Shown: positions 9,251 to 18,843, counted from the first letter of the stretch. The stretch: 64,000 nt of DNA from Planctomycetota bacterium (GCA_014381825.1 JACNKX010000058.1:124001-188000); one strand, 5' to 3'. Made by a program: numbers and translations. Notes: a model not told the origin generated them from the letters alone.

Positions 9251-9874
9251 ATGATCGAAGAACATCTCGTTGACCCATCACTAAGCCTGTTCAACCAGCT
9301 CTTCGCAGCGGCGACGCGGAGTGCGTCGTCGGCAATGAGTCGCTGGACGAGCGGCGAGATCATGTTGACCTTAGACGAAGTTCGCGACATTCCTTTGGAG
9401 GAAGTTGTTGGCGAACTAGACATGGGGTTCGATCTGTTAACCATGGTCGTGCTGACGCTGGAAGGTGATCTGAGCGGTCAGCTGATCCTGACGTTCGACG
9501 AGGAAAACGGACGGCGCATGGCGGCATCCTTGTTGAACCGAGACGTTAACACGGATCCTCAATGGAGCGCGCTCGAGCAGTCGGCACTTTGCGAAACCGG
9601 AAATATCCTCGGATGTGCCTACATCAATGTGTTCACCGACTTGCTCGACCAGGAACTGGTGCCCTCGCCACCGATGTTCATTCAGGACTACGGGGCCAGC
9701 GTATTAGAACAGTCAATTATGTCGCAGGCCGTGACCAGCGAACGAGTCATCATCTGTCGCACGCGATTCAGCCGCGAGGGGCAAGAACTGGATTGGAACG
9801 TGTTCTTCGTCCCCAGTCAGACGCTTCTAGAACGGTTAGAGCGCGCGATCGAGTCGTCGAATGAGAACAACTAA
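9251..9874 (+). CDS. cheC: CheC-like CheY-P phosphatase, one site degenerate
   Basis: CheC, CheX and FliY proteins remove phosphate from CheY using a Glu-x2-Asn pair. This 207-residue protein matches the CheC pattern. The second signature helix carries Glu115 and Asn118 in ALCETGNILG, followed by a Pro-rich turn (VPSPPMF). The region where the first signature should lie (about residues 16-30, QLFAAATRSASSAMSRW) has no E-x2-N, so only one active site appears intact. It lies between cheA and cheD. In Bacillus subtilis CheC partners CheD, and the adjacent order here supports the same pairing. The ATG is preceded by TTGAGGCAA at good spacing. Confidence 0.85.
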   Translation: MIEEHLVDPSLSLFNQLFAAATRSASSAMSRWTSGEIMLTLDEVRDIPLEEVVGELDMGFDLLTMVVLTLEGDLSGQLILTFDEENGRRMAASLLNRDVNTDPQWSALEQSALCETGNILGCAYINVFTDLLDQELVPSPPMFIQDYGASVLEQSIMSQAVTSERVIICRTRFSREGQELDWNVFFVPSQTLLERLERAIESSNENN

Positions 9875-9922
9875 CAGCAACGCGTTCCGATCTAGAGTCG
9901 TGAACAACAAGAGGAGTTCAAC

Positions 9923-10411
9923 ATGAGTAGCGTCGCGGCAGCCAACAAGCAGCTTCCAATGGTTGGCATGGGACAGATCGTGATGGTCACCCAACCGGAA
10001 GTCGCTCGCGCTGTATTAGGGTCGTGCATCGGAGTGACTTTATACCATCCCCGAGCTCGAGTCGGCGCGATGGCACACATCGTGTTGCCTCGTTCGAGTG
10101 GTCGCACTGGACCGCCGGGAAAATTTGTGAATACCGCGGTCCCCCACATGATTGAACTGCTGGAGGATGCAGGCGCAAAAGTGTTCGGCATGGTGGCCAA
10201 ACTAGCTGGCGGAGCGAACATGTTCAAAGCAACTGGCCCCATGCAAGTGGGAACAGCGAATATCGCGGCCGTGAGGGAATTGCTAAGCGAGCTTGGGATC
10301 CGTATTGCTGGCGAACATTTGGGCGGAGCAAAGGGACGACGGGTCACGTTTGACCCCGTCACCGGAGACGTAATCGTCGAAATCGCGGGCGAAACACAAG
10401 TTGTCCTTTAG
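9923..10411 (+). CDS. cheD: Receptor glutamine deamidase CheD
   Basis: CheD deamidates receptor Gln residues to Glu and in several bacteria is bound and stimulated by CheC. This 162-residue protein shows the family landmarks: the catalytic Cys in LGSCIGVTLY, the catalytic His in GAMAHIVLP, and the later KLAGGANMF and GEHLGGAKGRRVTF stretches. Length is typical. A GAGGAG ribosome site lies just before the ATG. It sits 48 nt after the cheC-like gene and 25 nt before the next cheY, consistent with one transcript. Confidence 0.93.
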   Translation: MSSVAAANKQLPMVGMGQIVMVTQPEVARAVLGSCIGVTLYHPRARVGAMAHIVLPRSSGRTGPPGKFVNTAVPHMIELLEDAGAKVFGMVAKLAGGANMFKATGPMQVGTANIAAVRELLSELGIRIAGEHLGGAKGRRVTFDPVTGDVIVEIAGETQVVL

Positions 10412-10436
10412 AAACTTAGAAACGAGGGCGAGATCA

Positions 10437-10826
10437 ATGTCAAAAAGATTGTTAGTTACCGACGACGCTCTGATCATTCGGGAAATGATTAAAGACGTTG
10501 CTCAGGAACATGGCTGGGAAATCGCCGGTGAAGCATCCAACGGTGCCGAGGCAATCGAGCGATTCAAAGAACTACGGCCGGACGTTACAACGCTTGACCT
10601 AGTAATGCCAGGCACGGACGGACTGCACGCGTTGGAGGGCATCCGCAACATCGACCCCGATGCCAAGGTCCTCGTCGTTAGCGCGCTCGAACAACGCACT
10701 GTTCTCAAGGACGCGCTAACGAAAGGGGCGGCTGACTTTATCGTAAAGCCGTTTGACAAGAAACGATTGGCTGAGGCTCTGGACAAGCTACTAACCGCAG
10801 CACAACTGTTAAACACGGAGAATTGA
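10437..10826 (+). CDS. cheY: CheY-like receiver
   Basis: This is a 129-residue single receiver domain. The acidic pair is in LLVTDDALII, the phospho-acceptor Asp in TTLDLVMPGTDG, the switch Ser in VLVVSAL and the Lys in FIVKPFDK. An in-frame start at 10401 would overlap cheD. The ATG at 10437 is preferred because a GAGGGCGAG site lies just upstream and it gives the normal CheY N-terminus. Its stop is two bases before the start of cheV. It is one of three lone receivers in the chemotaxis cluster. Which of them drives the motility output cannot be told from sequence. Confidence 0.92.
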   Translation: MSKRLLVTDDALIIREMIKDVAQEHGWEIAGEASNGAEAIERFKELRPDVTTLDLVMPGTDGLHALEGIRNIDPDAKVLVVSALEQRTVLKDALTKGAADFIVKPFDKKRLAEALDKLLTAAQLLNTEN

Positions 10827-10828
10827 AA

Positions 10829-11800
10829 ATGGCCAACGTCGGCAACATCCTGCTGGAGAAGGACATCCTCCTCGAAAGCGGAACAAACGAAGTCGAAGTG
10901 TTAGTTTTTGGAGTCGGAGGCTATACCTTCGGCATCAACGTGGCCAAAGTGCGCGAGGTGCTGCCGTCTCAGACAATCACGGCGCTGCCAAAGTCACACG
11001 CGTCCGTCACCGGCTGCTTTCGCCTCCGCGATCGTGTGATTCCGTGTGTGTCATTGCATCGGCATCTTGAAGAAGAGTCTGGTCGGAAAGACGACGAAGT
11101 CACGATCATTCTCACCGAATTCAACCAGTTCCAGATCGGCTTCGTCGTCGATGTGGTCGAACGCATTCATCGAATCAGTTGGGACCGCGTGATGGCAGTT
11201 CCCTCGGTTCTCACGAATTCCAACTCGCCGGTAACAGCGGTGGCAAACATCGAAGACCGGTTGGTAACGATGCTTGATTTCGAAATGATCGCCGATCAAG
11301 TATCGGAACAAGAAAGAATGACGGATGCCGTGCCAAACTCGCATGGTGTGCCGCGAGATACCGCGCGGATTTTGCTCGCCGATGATTCCGCCACAGTACG
11401 CAAGGCGGCAGCCAAAATCCTAAGAAACAGTGGCTACACCGATTTGAAGTTGTTCGAGGATGGTGAGAAAGCTTGGAATTGGATTCGGCAGAAGCTTCAT
11501 GAAACAGGTACCGCCGACGAAGTTGCGAGCCTAGTCATCAGCGACGTCGAAATGCCACGTATCGATGGTTTTCGTTTGACAAAGAACATCAAGAGCGACC
11601 CACAACTTTGCGACATTCCCGTCATGCTGTACTCCTCGATCCTGACCCCCGAGAACTTGAAAAAGGGTGAGTTCGTCAAAGCTGATGCGCAGATCACAAA
11701 GCCTGAACTAACGCGAATCGTCAAGAAGGCAGACGAACTCATTCTGGCACGGCGAACGACACAAACGCTCGAGCTCGAAACTGTGGGAGTATCAGCATGA
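10829..11800 (+). CDS. cheV: CheV: CheW domain fused to a receiver
   Basis: CheV couples receptors to CheA like CheW, and its receiver lets CheA phosphorylation modulate the coupling. This 323-residue protein has a CheW-like domain (about 20-165, with FGINVAKVREVLP and VIPCVSLHRHL) and a receiver (about 185-315) with LADDSATVRK, the acceptor Asp in LVISDVEMPRIDG and the Lys in QITKPEL. The TTG at 10823 could also start it, but the ATG at 10829 has CACGGAG at a better distance. The stop overlaps the start of the AarF-like gene in an ATGA, implying translational coupling to that unexpected neighbour. Confidence 0.92.
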   Translation: MANVGNILLEKDILLESGTNEVEVLVFGVGGYTFGINVAKVREVLPSQTITALPKSHASVTGCFRLRDRVIPCVSLHRHLEEESGRKDDEVTIILTEFNQFQIGFVVDVVERIHRISWDRVMAVPSVLTNSNSPVTAVANIEDRLVTMLDFEMIADQVSEQERMTDAVPNSHGVPRDTARILLADDSATVRKAAAKILRNSGYTDLKLFEDGEKAWNWIRQKLHETGTADEVASLVISDVEMPRIDGFRLTKNIKSDPQLCDIPVMLYSSILTPENLKKGEFVKADAQITKPELTRIVKKADELILARRTTQTLELETVGVSA

Positions 11801-13341
11801 CGACGCAATCGCTCACCCGATTCGCTCGCTACGCCGGCTTAGCGCGATCCGCGATCCGCCTTCGTTTGACCACCGACGAAGCTGTTCGCGATCGAGTACG
11901 ACAACATCTTGTTCAACGAATGGGAAAACTGCGCGGGTTACCACAGAAGCTCGGACAAATGATGAATTTTTCGGCAATGGCCGACGAGCAGCCTGTCAAC
12001 CATTTCGAGACGCTCTGTGAGAGCGCCGAGCCGCTGCCGCTGAACATCGTGCGGCCTGTCTTGGAAGCAGCCTGGGGTTTTCCCCTTGAAGACATCGTCG
12101 ATGACATCGAGGAGCATGCGCGAGCTGCTTCGCTCGGTCAGGTTCATCGCGCTACGCTGCGTGATGGTCGCGAAGTTGCCATCAAAGTGCAATATCCAGG
12201 AATCCGGGACGCGATCCACACCGATCTGAAGATGCTGGGTTGGCTCAGCGTGCCCGTCGGCAATCTAAATCGCGGCTTCGATCTGAGCGCCTATCGTCAG
12301 GCGATCCTTGATGATCTCGACGAAGAGCTTGACTATGGTCGCGAAGCCGCGCGGCAAGAACACGTCGCGCAGTGGACACGCGACGGAATCTTCGCGGTGA
12401 TCCCGCCTGTGATCCCGGAATTGAGTACTAAAACGGTGTTGGTCAGCGACTGGGAAGACGGCGAGTCTTGGAACGACGTGCGGACGACGTGGGACGAGGT
12501 CAGTAAACGTAAGCTCGCCAACGGAATGTTACAGTTTTTCCTGCGAGGCCTATTCCTGCACGGCATGATGCAAGCCGATTGGCACCCAGGCAACCTTCGC
12601 TTTCGTCGCGTCGGTAGCGACGTCCAGATGGTGATGTACGATCTGGGCTGTGTTTATCAGCCGAACACCGACAAGCGATTAGCTCTGGCCCGCTTGATTC
12701 ACGCAACGCAGCGTGGCAACGAGTCGCCGTGGCCGCTGTTGCTGAAGTTGGGTTTCAACGAAGAACTGCTTGAGCCGCTGGCTGGCAAGTTGCCCTCGCT
12801 TTGCCGCATCCTGTTCGAGCCCCTGTGCGTGGACCACCCGTATGATCTCGCGGACTGGCGTTTGGCGGAACGAGTGGGCGATGTGTTGGGGGATGATCGC
12901 TGGAACTTTCGCATCGCAGGATCTGCGGATCTGGTCTTCTTAATGCGTGCGTTTCACGGCGTGAAGTATTACCTCGAACAGCTCGGAACACCGATCTTTT
13001 GGGCGCGTGCTTTCGAGCCGTGTGCTGCGGCTCTACGGAAACCGTGGGACCAGCTTGTCTTTCCGCAGAAGCGTCCGCCGGAATGCACTTTCGATAGTTT
13101 GTCGCGATACCTCAAGCTGCGTGTTAGGTCAGGCGGTCGGACGACCGTCGAACTGACTCAGCGCGCGGCGAGTATCGATAATTTGGACAGCATCCTCGAC
13201 AGCGAACTTAAACAGCGCATCGAACGCCAGGGATTACGCCTAGACGAAATCGTTGGCGACGTTCGGCGTCGAGGCTATGCGCCAGGACCGGTGTTTGCGT
13301 TAAACGAAGAAAACAAAGACATCAAGGTGTGGTTGGAGTGA
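11797..13341 (+). CDS. AarF/UbiB (ABC1) family kinase-like protein
   Basis: ABC1/UbiB proteins are atypical kinases or ATPases best known for supporting ubiquinone synthesis. This 514-residue protein shows the family's KxGQ motif (KLGQMMNFSAM), a changed Ala-rich loop (AASLGQVHRA), the ATP-site Lys in VAIKVQYPG, the catalytic stretch MQADWHPGNLRF and the metal-site DLG in MVMYDLGCVY. There is no C-terminal membrane anchor like that of UbiB. The start overlaps the cheV stop (ATGA), and its end overlaps or abuts cheB, so it is embedded in the chemotaxis operon. Its role there is unknown. It might act on a quinone-linked redox signal or on a chemotaxis protein, but that is inference. Confidence 0.88.
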   Translation: MTTQSLTRFARYAGLARSAIRLRLTTDEAVRDRVRQHLVQRMGKLRGLPQKLGQMMNFSAMADEQPVNHFETLCESAEPLPLNIVRPVLEAAWGFPLEDIVDDIEEHARAASLGQVHRATLRDGREVAIKVQYPGIRDAIHTDLKMLGWLSVPVGNLNRGFDLSAYRQAILDDLDEELDYGREAARQEHVAQWTRDGIFAVIPPVIPELSTKTVLVSDWEDGESWNDVRTTWDEVSKRKLANGMLQFFLRGLFLHGMMQADWHPGNLRFRRVGSDVQMVMYDLGCVYQPNTDKRLALARLIHATQRGNESPWPLLLKLGFNEELLEPLAGKLPSLCRILFEPLCVDHPYDLADWRLAERVGDVLGDDRWNFRIAGSADLVFLMRAFHGVKYYLEQLGTPIFWARAFEPCAAALRKPWDQLVFPQKRPPECTFDSLSRYLKLRVRSGGRTTVELTQRAASIDNLDSILDSELKQRIERQGLRLDEIVGDVRRRGYAPGPVFALNEENKDIKVWLE

Positions 13342-13361
13342 ATTCCGCCATAACGCAATCC

Positions 13362-14468
13362 ATGAGTAATGCAACAATTCGCGTATTGGTCATCGACGAC
13401 TCGGCATTGGCCCGGGAGCTGATCAGCGACCAGATCAATGCAGCGCCCGACATGGAAGTTGTCGGAGCTGCTCGCGACGGTCTCAAAGGCCTTGAGCAGT
13501 TGGAGCGATTGCGCCCCGACGTCGTCACGCTTGACGTCAAGATGCCGAATATGGATGGCCTGGAAACGCTTGACGCGATCTTTGACAAGCACCCGGTGCC
13601 CGTCATCATGTTCAGTGCGCTGACTCAGCGCGCCGCGGATATCACGCTGGACGCTCTCGATCGAGGTGCGCTCGACTACGTCGCGAAACCTGAAGGCGGT
13701 CGCGCGGCCTTGGAACAGGCGGGTGATGAGCTGCGGAGAAAGATTCGATGCGTATTCGGGGCTGATGTCAAACGCGTATTGAAAATTCGCAAAGCACGAA
13801 AAACACGCCTCGCGGTCCAAACGCCTTCCGGTGGCACAATGTCTTCGGCGCAGTCGTCAATCAGCTTTCAGAATTGCTGCATCGCGCTCGGCATCTCGAC
13901 TGGCGGGCCGCCTGCGTTGTCGCAGTTCTTTCAGACGCTCGCACCACCCATGCCACCGATCGTCGTCGTCCAGCACATGCCGGCTCAATTCACAAGGCCG
14001 TTTGCTCAGCGTTTGAACACGTACTCGGCTCTGACGATCAAAGAGGCCGACACGGGAGACACGCTCGAACCGGATCGCGTCCTCATTTCGCCGGGCGGAA
14101 GACATCTTCATCTCGAACGGCAGGGCCGAAAGGTCGTTGCCTTGATTCGTGATGGCGATTTCGTCAGCGGGCACAGGCCTTCCGTCGACGTGATGATGAA
14201 TTGTGCATCGGAGGTTTTCAAAGGCCGCTGTTTGGGAGTGGTTATGACTGGGATGGGGCGCGACGGATCCGATGGTTGCGGTGCGATTCGCGCGAGAGGC
14301 GGGTATGTACTCGGACAAGACGAGGCCTCTTCCGATGTCTACGGCATGAACAAAGTCGCGTACGTCGAAGGGCACGTTGATCGGCAGTTCTCTTTGGAGG
14401 ATCTGCCGAAGCTCTTGACGAAACAGACGCAAAAGATGTTCGCGAGCGCAAGACTTCAACCGACATGA
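13362..14468 (+). CDS. cheB: Chemoreceptor methylesterase/deamidase CheB
   Basis: CheB removes methyl groups from receptors and is activated by CheA phosphorylation. The 368 residues hold an N-terminal receiver (LVIDDSALARE, acceptor Asp in VVTLDVKMPNMDG, Lys in YVAKPEG) and a C-terminal methylesterase domain with the catalytic Ser in LGISTGGP, His in VVQHMPAQF and Asp in TGMGRDGSDG. Start choice is uncertain. The ATG at 13362 gives a clean receiver N-terminus but has no obvious ribosome site. A GTG at 13338 overlapping the stop of the AarF-like gene, next to GGAG, would allow translational coupling and add eight residues. Confidence 0.93.
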   Translation: MSNATIRVLVIDDSALARELISDQINAAPDMEVVGAARDGLKGLEQLERLRPDVVTLDVKMPNMDGLETLDAIFDKHPVPVIMFSALTQRAADITLDALDRGALDYVAKPEGGRAALEQAGDELRRKIRCVFGADVKRVLKIRKARKTRLAVQTPSGGTMSSAQSSISFQNCCIALGISTGGPPALSQFFQTLAPPMPPIVVVQHMPAQFTRPFAQRLNTYSALTIKEADTGDTLEPDRVLISPGGRHLHLERQGRKVVALIRDGDFVSGHRPSVDVMMNCASEVFKGRCLGVVMTGMGRDGSDGCGAIRARGGYVLGQDEASSDVYGMNKVAYVEGHVDRQFSLEDLPKLLTKQTQKMFASARLQPT

Positions 14469-14593
14469 ACTTGCCGATCAAGAATACGGAAGCAACGATT
14501 GTTGACTTTGGCTCGAACCGGGACAGCGGCTCGCATGCTCGCCTCCTAGCGACAGCCACATAAACACGGGGTACAAGTCTAAGGAGACGTCAG

Positions 14594-16879
14594 ATGTCCA
14601 CCGCTACACTCGCACCGCCTTCTCGCAACGTCAAACAGATCGACGAAGCACGACTCGAATCCGATCTCGGCTACCGTTTTGGCTACTTGACCGAGTTCAT
14701 GGGGTTTGGGAAGGACGAGGTCGAGGTGATTCATGCGTCCGCCGAGCTGCTGGCGCCTCTTGTGCCTGGACTCGTCGACGCGGTCTATGACCAGCTGTTC
14801 CAGTACAGCGCCACGAAGCGTCACTTCTTGCCGAAGGGCGCGGGATATGACGGCCCTGTCACGGACAATCTGGACCAACTGACGACAGACCATGAGCAGA
14901 TTGCGTTCCGTAAAAGCCATCTCAAGAACTACCTCGTTAAACTCGTGACCGCCGATTACGACGAGAAGCTGGTGGCCTATCTCGATCTAGTTGGCAACAT
15001 CCACACGCAACGTTTGGGAAGCCGGCAAGTTCACGTCCCGCTCGTTCAGATGAATGCCCTGATGGGTTTTGTCGCGGATGCGTTCCATGCCACGATCCTT
15101 GGGTTGGATTTGGAACCGGAGACACAGGCGCGGGCGATCCGTGCCTTCAGCAAGTTGCTGTGGCTACAGAATGATCTGATCACGCGCCACTACGAAGGCG
15201 ACACCTCAGGCGAGTCGACGAACTTAAAGGCCTTGATCGAGAATGTGCCAGTGAATGTTCTGGTTGCAAACATGGATCTGGACATCACCTACATGAACGA
15301 GGCGAGCGCCAAGACGCTAAAGGCGATCGAACACTTGCTGCCGTGCCGAATTGACGAGATTTTGGGACAGAACATTGATCTGTTCCATCAAGACCCAGTG
15401 CAAGTTCGGCGCGTCTTGGCGAACGAGCAAAACCTTCCTCATCTCGCCATTATTTCTGTCGGTGAAGAGAAGTTGCAGTTGTTGGTAACCGCTTGCCGCG
15501 ACGAAGCTGGCAACTACCTCGGACCGATGGTGACCTGGGAAGTCGTGACGGAGAAGTTGCAGTTAGAACAGGCCGCATCCGAAAAGTCCGCGGTCGTCGA
15601 AAACGCTCCCATCAATATCATGGTGGCTGACCGAGACTACACGATCACCTACATCAATCCAGCCTCGAAGAGAACACTCGAGACCATCGAAGATCGATTG
15701 CCTGTTCGGGTTGATGAATTGGTCGGAACCAGTATCGATGTTTTCCACAAGGATCCAGCACGCGTCCGCACGCTGCTGAATGATCCGAAGAACCTGCCTT
15801 ATGACGCCCAGATCGAAGTGGGCGAAGATACTTTGTCGCTATCCGCCAGTGCGATCTACGACGCGGACGGAAACTACGCCGGTCCGATGGTTGCTTGGGA
15901 AGTAATCACGGATCGAATCGATGCCGAACGGCGTGAACGAGAACAACAGGAACGAGAACGGCAATCACAACAGGAGTTGCGCGACAAAGTTGATCGGTTG
16001 CTGAGCGTTGTCGATGCGGCCGCACAAGGCGACCTGACACAAGAAGTCACGATAGACGGCAAAGATGCGGTCGGTGACTTGGCGCATGGGCTCAGCAAGA
16101 TGATTACCGATCTCAAGCACTTGATTGGCGAGATCACGGACAGTTCGGCTCAGTTCTCCGAAGGCGCTCGAGTGATCGCTGAAAGCGCACAGTCCTTGGC
16201 TCAAGGGGCGCAGCAACAGAGCGCCTCGACCGAAGAGATGGGAGCCACCATCGAAGAACTCGCCCGCAGTATTGAGAGCGTCAAGGGCAACGCCTCGGCC
16301 GCGAATGAAACCGCCGCCAAGACGTCGCAACTGGCGCAGGACGGCGGTGCAGCCGTGCAAAAGTCGGTTGAGGCGATGGAGCGGATCAAGACGAGTTCGG
16401 ATCAGATCTCCGAAATCATTCAGGTAATTTCAGAAATCGCCAGCCAAACAAACCTGCTGGCGCTGAACGCCGCGATCGAGGCGGCTCGGGCCGGCGAGCA
16501 TGGACTTGGCTTCGCCGTGGTTGCTGACGAAGTCCGCAAGTTGGCCGAACGGTCCGGCACCGCCGCCAAGGAGATCACGAACCTGATCAAGGAATCCAAG
16601 ACACGTGTCGATGACGGCGTGATTCTCAGTGAACAGACAGGAAGTGCCCTCGCAAGCATCATTGAGGGCGTTGAATCCACGGCGCACAGGATTTCCGAGA
16701 TCGCCACGGCGACGGTCGAGCAGGCTCAAAGCGCTGCGGAAGCGGCGACGGCCGTTCAAGAGATTAGCAACGTCACCGAGCAATCAGCTGCGGGCAGCGA
16801 GCAAATGGCATCCAGTAGCGAAGAGCTCGAAGCTCAATCGGACACGCTGCGACAACTAGTTGGACGATTTCAGATCTAG
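14594..16879 (+). CDS. Globin-coupled chemoreceptor with two PAS domains (HemAT-like)
   Basis: This 761-residue cytoplasmic receptor starts with a protoglobin-type sensor (about residues 20-195). Several His residues in its central helices are possible haem ligands, among them those near HATILGL and the one in [11 protein letters not shown]. Two paralogous PAS-like domains follow (about 205-440, repeated DVFHKDP/DLFHQDP and GPMV(T/A)WEV), then a HAMP-like segment and a signalling hairpin whose tip matches that of the receptor at 3418-5196. There is no membrane segment. HemAT proteins bind O2 through the globin and mediate aerotaxis, so an oxygen or redox response is likely. AAGGAGACG precedes the ATG. 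Adding two PAS domains to a globin sensor is less usual than the plain globin-signal layout. Confidence 0.92.
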   Translation: MSTATLAPPSRNVKQIDEARLESDLGYRFGYLTEFMGFGKDEVEVIHASAELLAPLVPGLVDAVYDQLFQYSATKRHFLPKGAGYDGPVTDNLDQLTTDHEQIAFRKSHLKNYLVKLVTADYDEKLVAYLDLVGNIHTQRLGSRQVHVPLVQMNALMGFVADAFHATILGLDLEPETQARAIRAFSKLLWLQNDLITRHYEGDTSGESTNLKALIENVPVNVLVANMDLDITYMNEASAKTLKAIEHLLPCRIDEILGQNIDLFHQDPVQVRRVLANEQNLPHLAIISVGEEKLQLLVTACRDEAGNYLGPMVTWEVVTEKLQLEQAASEKSAVVENAPINIMVADRDYTITYINPASKRTLETIEDRLPVRVDELVGTSIDVFHKDPARVRTLLNDPKNLPYDAQIEVGEDTLSLSASAIYDADGNYAGPMVAWEVITDRIDAERREREQQERERQSQQELRDKVDRLLSVVDAAAQGDLTQEVTIDGKDAVGDLAHGLSKMITDLKHLIGEITDSSAQFSEGARVIAESAQSLAQGAQQQSASTEEMGATIEELARSIESVKGNASAANETAAKTSQLAQDGGAAVQKSVEAMERIKTSSDQISEIIQVISEIASQTNLLALNAAIEAARAGEHGLGFAVVADEVRKLAERSGTAAKEITNLIKESKTRVDDGVILSEQTGSALASIIEGVESTAHRISEIATATVEQAQSAAEAATAVQEISNVTEQSAAGSEQMASSSEELEAQSDTLRQLVGRFQI

Positions 16880-16955
16880 CGACCCGCGACTCGCAGTTCT
16901 GCAACAAATGGGAACACCGCCGCGACAAACCGAATTACCTGGGAGGACATGTAAG

Positions 16956-17417
16956 ATGACGAACTTTCCACGCAACAGCAGCAAACTTTTGCTGATTGAT
17001 GATGACCCGACAATGGTCCGTTTACTATCCACAGTCATTGAGAGAAGGCTCGGCGCGGATGGTGTAGAAGTCGAGTCGTTGACCGATCCGCAGCAGGCCC
17101 TTACACGGCTATCGAAAGAAGTAGTCGATATCATTGTCACGGACTTCGATATGCCGAATGTCAATGGCTTGGACGTACTGCGTGTTGCCAAACAGCGCAA
17201 CGCTTGCACGCAAGTATTGTTTATCACTGGCGCGTCCAGTCAAACGACGTTGCTGGAGGCGATGGAACAGGGCGCCACGGATTACTTGCTGAAGCCAGTT
17301 GACCAAGACGAACTAATCGAGTTAATACGGCAGGCGCAAAGCCGTCACCTTCGCTGGCGGAAAGCCCTCGCGAGCATCTGGCAACAGCAACAGATTCCGG
17401 CGGAGGCGACTCGATAA
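16956..17417 (+). CDS. Single-domain response regulator
   Basis: This 153-residue receiver has acidic residues in LLLIDDDPTM, the acceptor Asp in IIVTDFDMPNVNG, the Thr in VLFITGA and the Lys in YLLKPVDQ. A C-terminal helix (about 125-153) extends past the receiver. The longer in-frame start at 16860 would overlap the preceding receptor. The ATG at 16956 has GGGAGGA eight bases upstream and is preferred. It sits between the globin receptor and the next cheY, so it is probably phosphorylated by the cluster's CheA. No output domain is present. Confidence 0.9.
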   Translation: MTNFPRNSSKLLLIDDDPTMVRLLSTVIERRLGADGVEVESLTDPQQALTRLSKEVVDIIVTDFDMPNVNGLDVLRVAKQRNACTQVLFITGASSQTTLLEAMEQGATDYLLKPVDQDELIELIRQAQSRHLRWRKALASIWQQQQIPAEATR

Positions 17418-17510
17418 CTCGGTACGAGATCGAGCCTGGTGCTCGTGCAAGTATCGTTTACAAGGCTCACAAATAGTTACTTAAACCCAATAGATAACAG
17501 GAGCATCACA

Positions 17511-17873
17511 ATGGCCAAAGTACTTGTTGCCGACGACTCGGGAACCATGCGAAAGATCATCATTCGGTCGTTGAACGCGGTCGGCGTCCAGGACATCACG
17601 GAAGCTGCGGATGGACAGCAAGGCTTCGACAGATTTCAAGGAGATGAGTTTGATCTCGTGTTGACCGATTGGAACATGCCCAACAAATCCGGGCTTGACC
17701 TCGTCAAGGATATTCGAAGCATCGGTTCGAAAGTTCCCGTCGTTATGATCACGACCGAAGGCGAAAAGAGCCGAGTCGTGGAGGCAATCCAAGCGGGCGT
17801 CTCGGACTATCTGCTGAAACCATTCACAGCAGATTCCCTTCGAGAGAAGCTCGACAAATTCAGCATCGACTAG
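17511..17873 (+). CDS. cheY: Chemotaxis response regulator CheY
   Basis: This 120-residue protein is the most CheY-like receiver in the cluster: LVADDSGTMRKII, the acceptor Asp in LVLTDWNMPNKSG, the switch Thr in VVMITTEGEK and the Lys in YLLKPFTA. Phosphorylated CheY normally binds a flagellar switch or other motility output, but none is encoded in this window. The ATG at 17511 is preceded by AACAGGAG; the in-frame upstream extension starting at 17439 lacks support. It is followed 62 nt later by cheX, whose product would dephosphorylate it. Confidence 0.94.
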   Translation: MAKVLVADDSGTMRKIIIRSLNAVGVQDITEAADGQQGFDRFQGDEFDLVLTDWNMPNKSGLDLVKDIRSIGSKVPVVMITTEGEKSRVVEAIQAGVSDYLLKPFTADSLREKLDKFSID

Positions 17874-17935
17874 CACCATACGAACCTTGTCCGAGACTCG
17901 CAATTTCATCCAGTTTGCAGCCGCCAGTGAAGAAT

Positions 17936-18415
17936 ATGAAAGCCGAATATATCAACCCGTTCGTTACGTCGACCGTCAATGTTTTTTCAACGATGCTGGA
18001 CTGCGCGCTCGAACGTGACCCACTGTGCACGAAGGCTTCGTTTGCACCACTACACGAAGTTAGCGGAATCATCGGACTGTCGGGGAAAGCAGCGGGAACG
18101 GTCGTCCTCAGTTTGTGTCGAGAAGTTGCCTTGCAAGCCACGGCGGCATTGTTGTTGGGGGAACGACCCACTGAGATCGACGCCGACGTCATCGACGCCG
18201 TCGGCGAACTTGCCAATATGATTGCAGGGAATGCCAAGATTCATCTTGAAGAGCTTTCCATGAGTGTTAGCCTGCCTAGCGTAATATGCGGAAAGAATCA
18301 CAGCCTCACGTTTCCTTCGCAGGCCACACCCATCATCATCCCGTTCCGATCGCCTTGGGGGCCCTTGTCGATCGAAGTTGGTCTGGTGGAGGTCTTAGAA
18401 AGCTGTTCCGGGTAA
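17936..18415 (+). CDS. cheX: CheY-P phosphatase CheX
   Basis: CheX is a dimeric phosphatase of CheY-P. This 159-residue protein begins with the typical KAEYINPFVTSTVNVFSTML and has the active-site helix DAVGELANMIAGNAK, whose Glu and Asn form the E-x2-N pair. Length is normal for the family. The ATG at 17936 is preferred over an in-frame TTG at 17915 because it matches the usual CheX N-terminus and follows a GTGAAG site. It closes the chemotaxis cluster; the next 430 bases hold no gene. With the cheC-like gene, the cluster encodes two phosphatases for its several receivers. Confidence 0.92.
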   Translation: MKAEYINPFVTSTVNVFSTMLDCALERDPLCTKASFAPLHEVSGIIGLSGKAAGTVVLSLCREVALQATAALLLGERPTEIDADVIDAVGELANMIAGNAKIHLEELSMSVSLPSVICGKNHSLTFPSQATPIIIPFRSPWGPLSIEVGLVEVLESCSG

Positions 18416-18843
18416 AGATGTCCAACTAGATACTGGGAGTAGTCACCGTTTCCCGTCGCAGCAATTTCCCGGAGCAGTGCATCGCCGACGATCGCAAAGT
18501 GACTTCCCCAACACCAATTGATGCCTTGATTGGAGAACTTAGGCCATAAAAGTGGAAAACCACACTTCCGGCGAGGTGATAGGACTAATCGTGCATAGCT
18601 GGCGAAGACGATAGATGCTGATAGTCTTCCCGATTGGGAGCAACTTGGCCCTGTCTTGCATGGTGCTAGCGTGTGTAACTCGTTGCGTTACATCATCCAG
18701 TTCGTGGTCGCTAATAGTCCCCAGATTTCAAAATCCAGAATTCGCCTGTTTCTCCCATAGCCAAGATCGAATGACGTTAAATTGAGGAATCCTGCTAGCA
18801 CTCTCCAAGCCGGCCAACGTCACTCGGCGCGAGGATCAATCTG
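18416..18843 (+). other. Intergenic region after cheX
   Basis: About 430 bases lie between the end of the chemotaxis cluster and the FixJ-like regulator. No open frame with a recognisable product and no strong terminator hairpin with a U-tract were found. A small GTGG-AAAA-CCAC stem is present around 18550. The region probably contains the promoter of the downstream regulator. A GAGGA site precedes its ATG. Confidence 0.45.
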
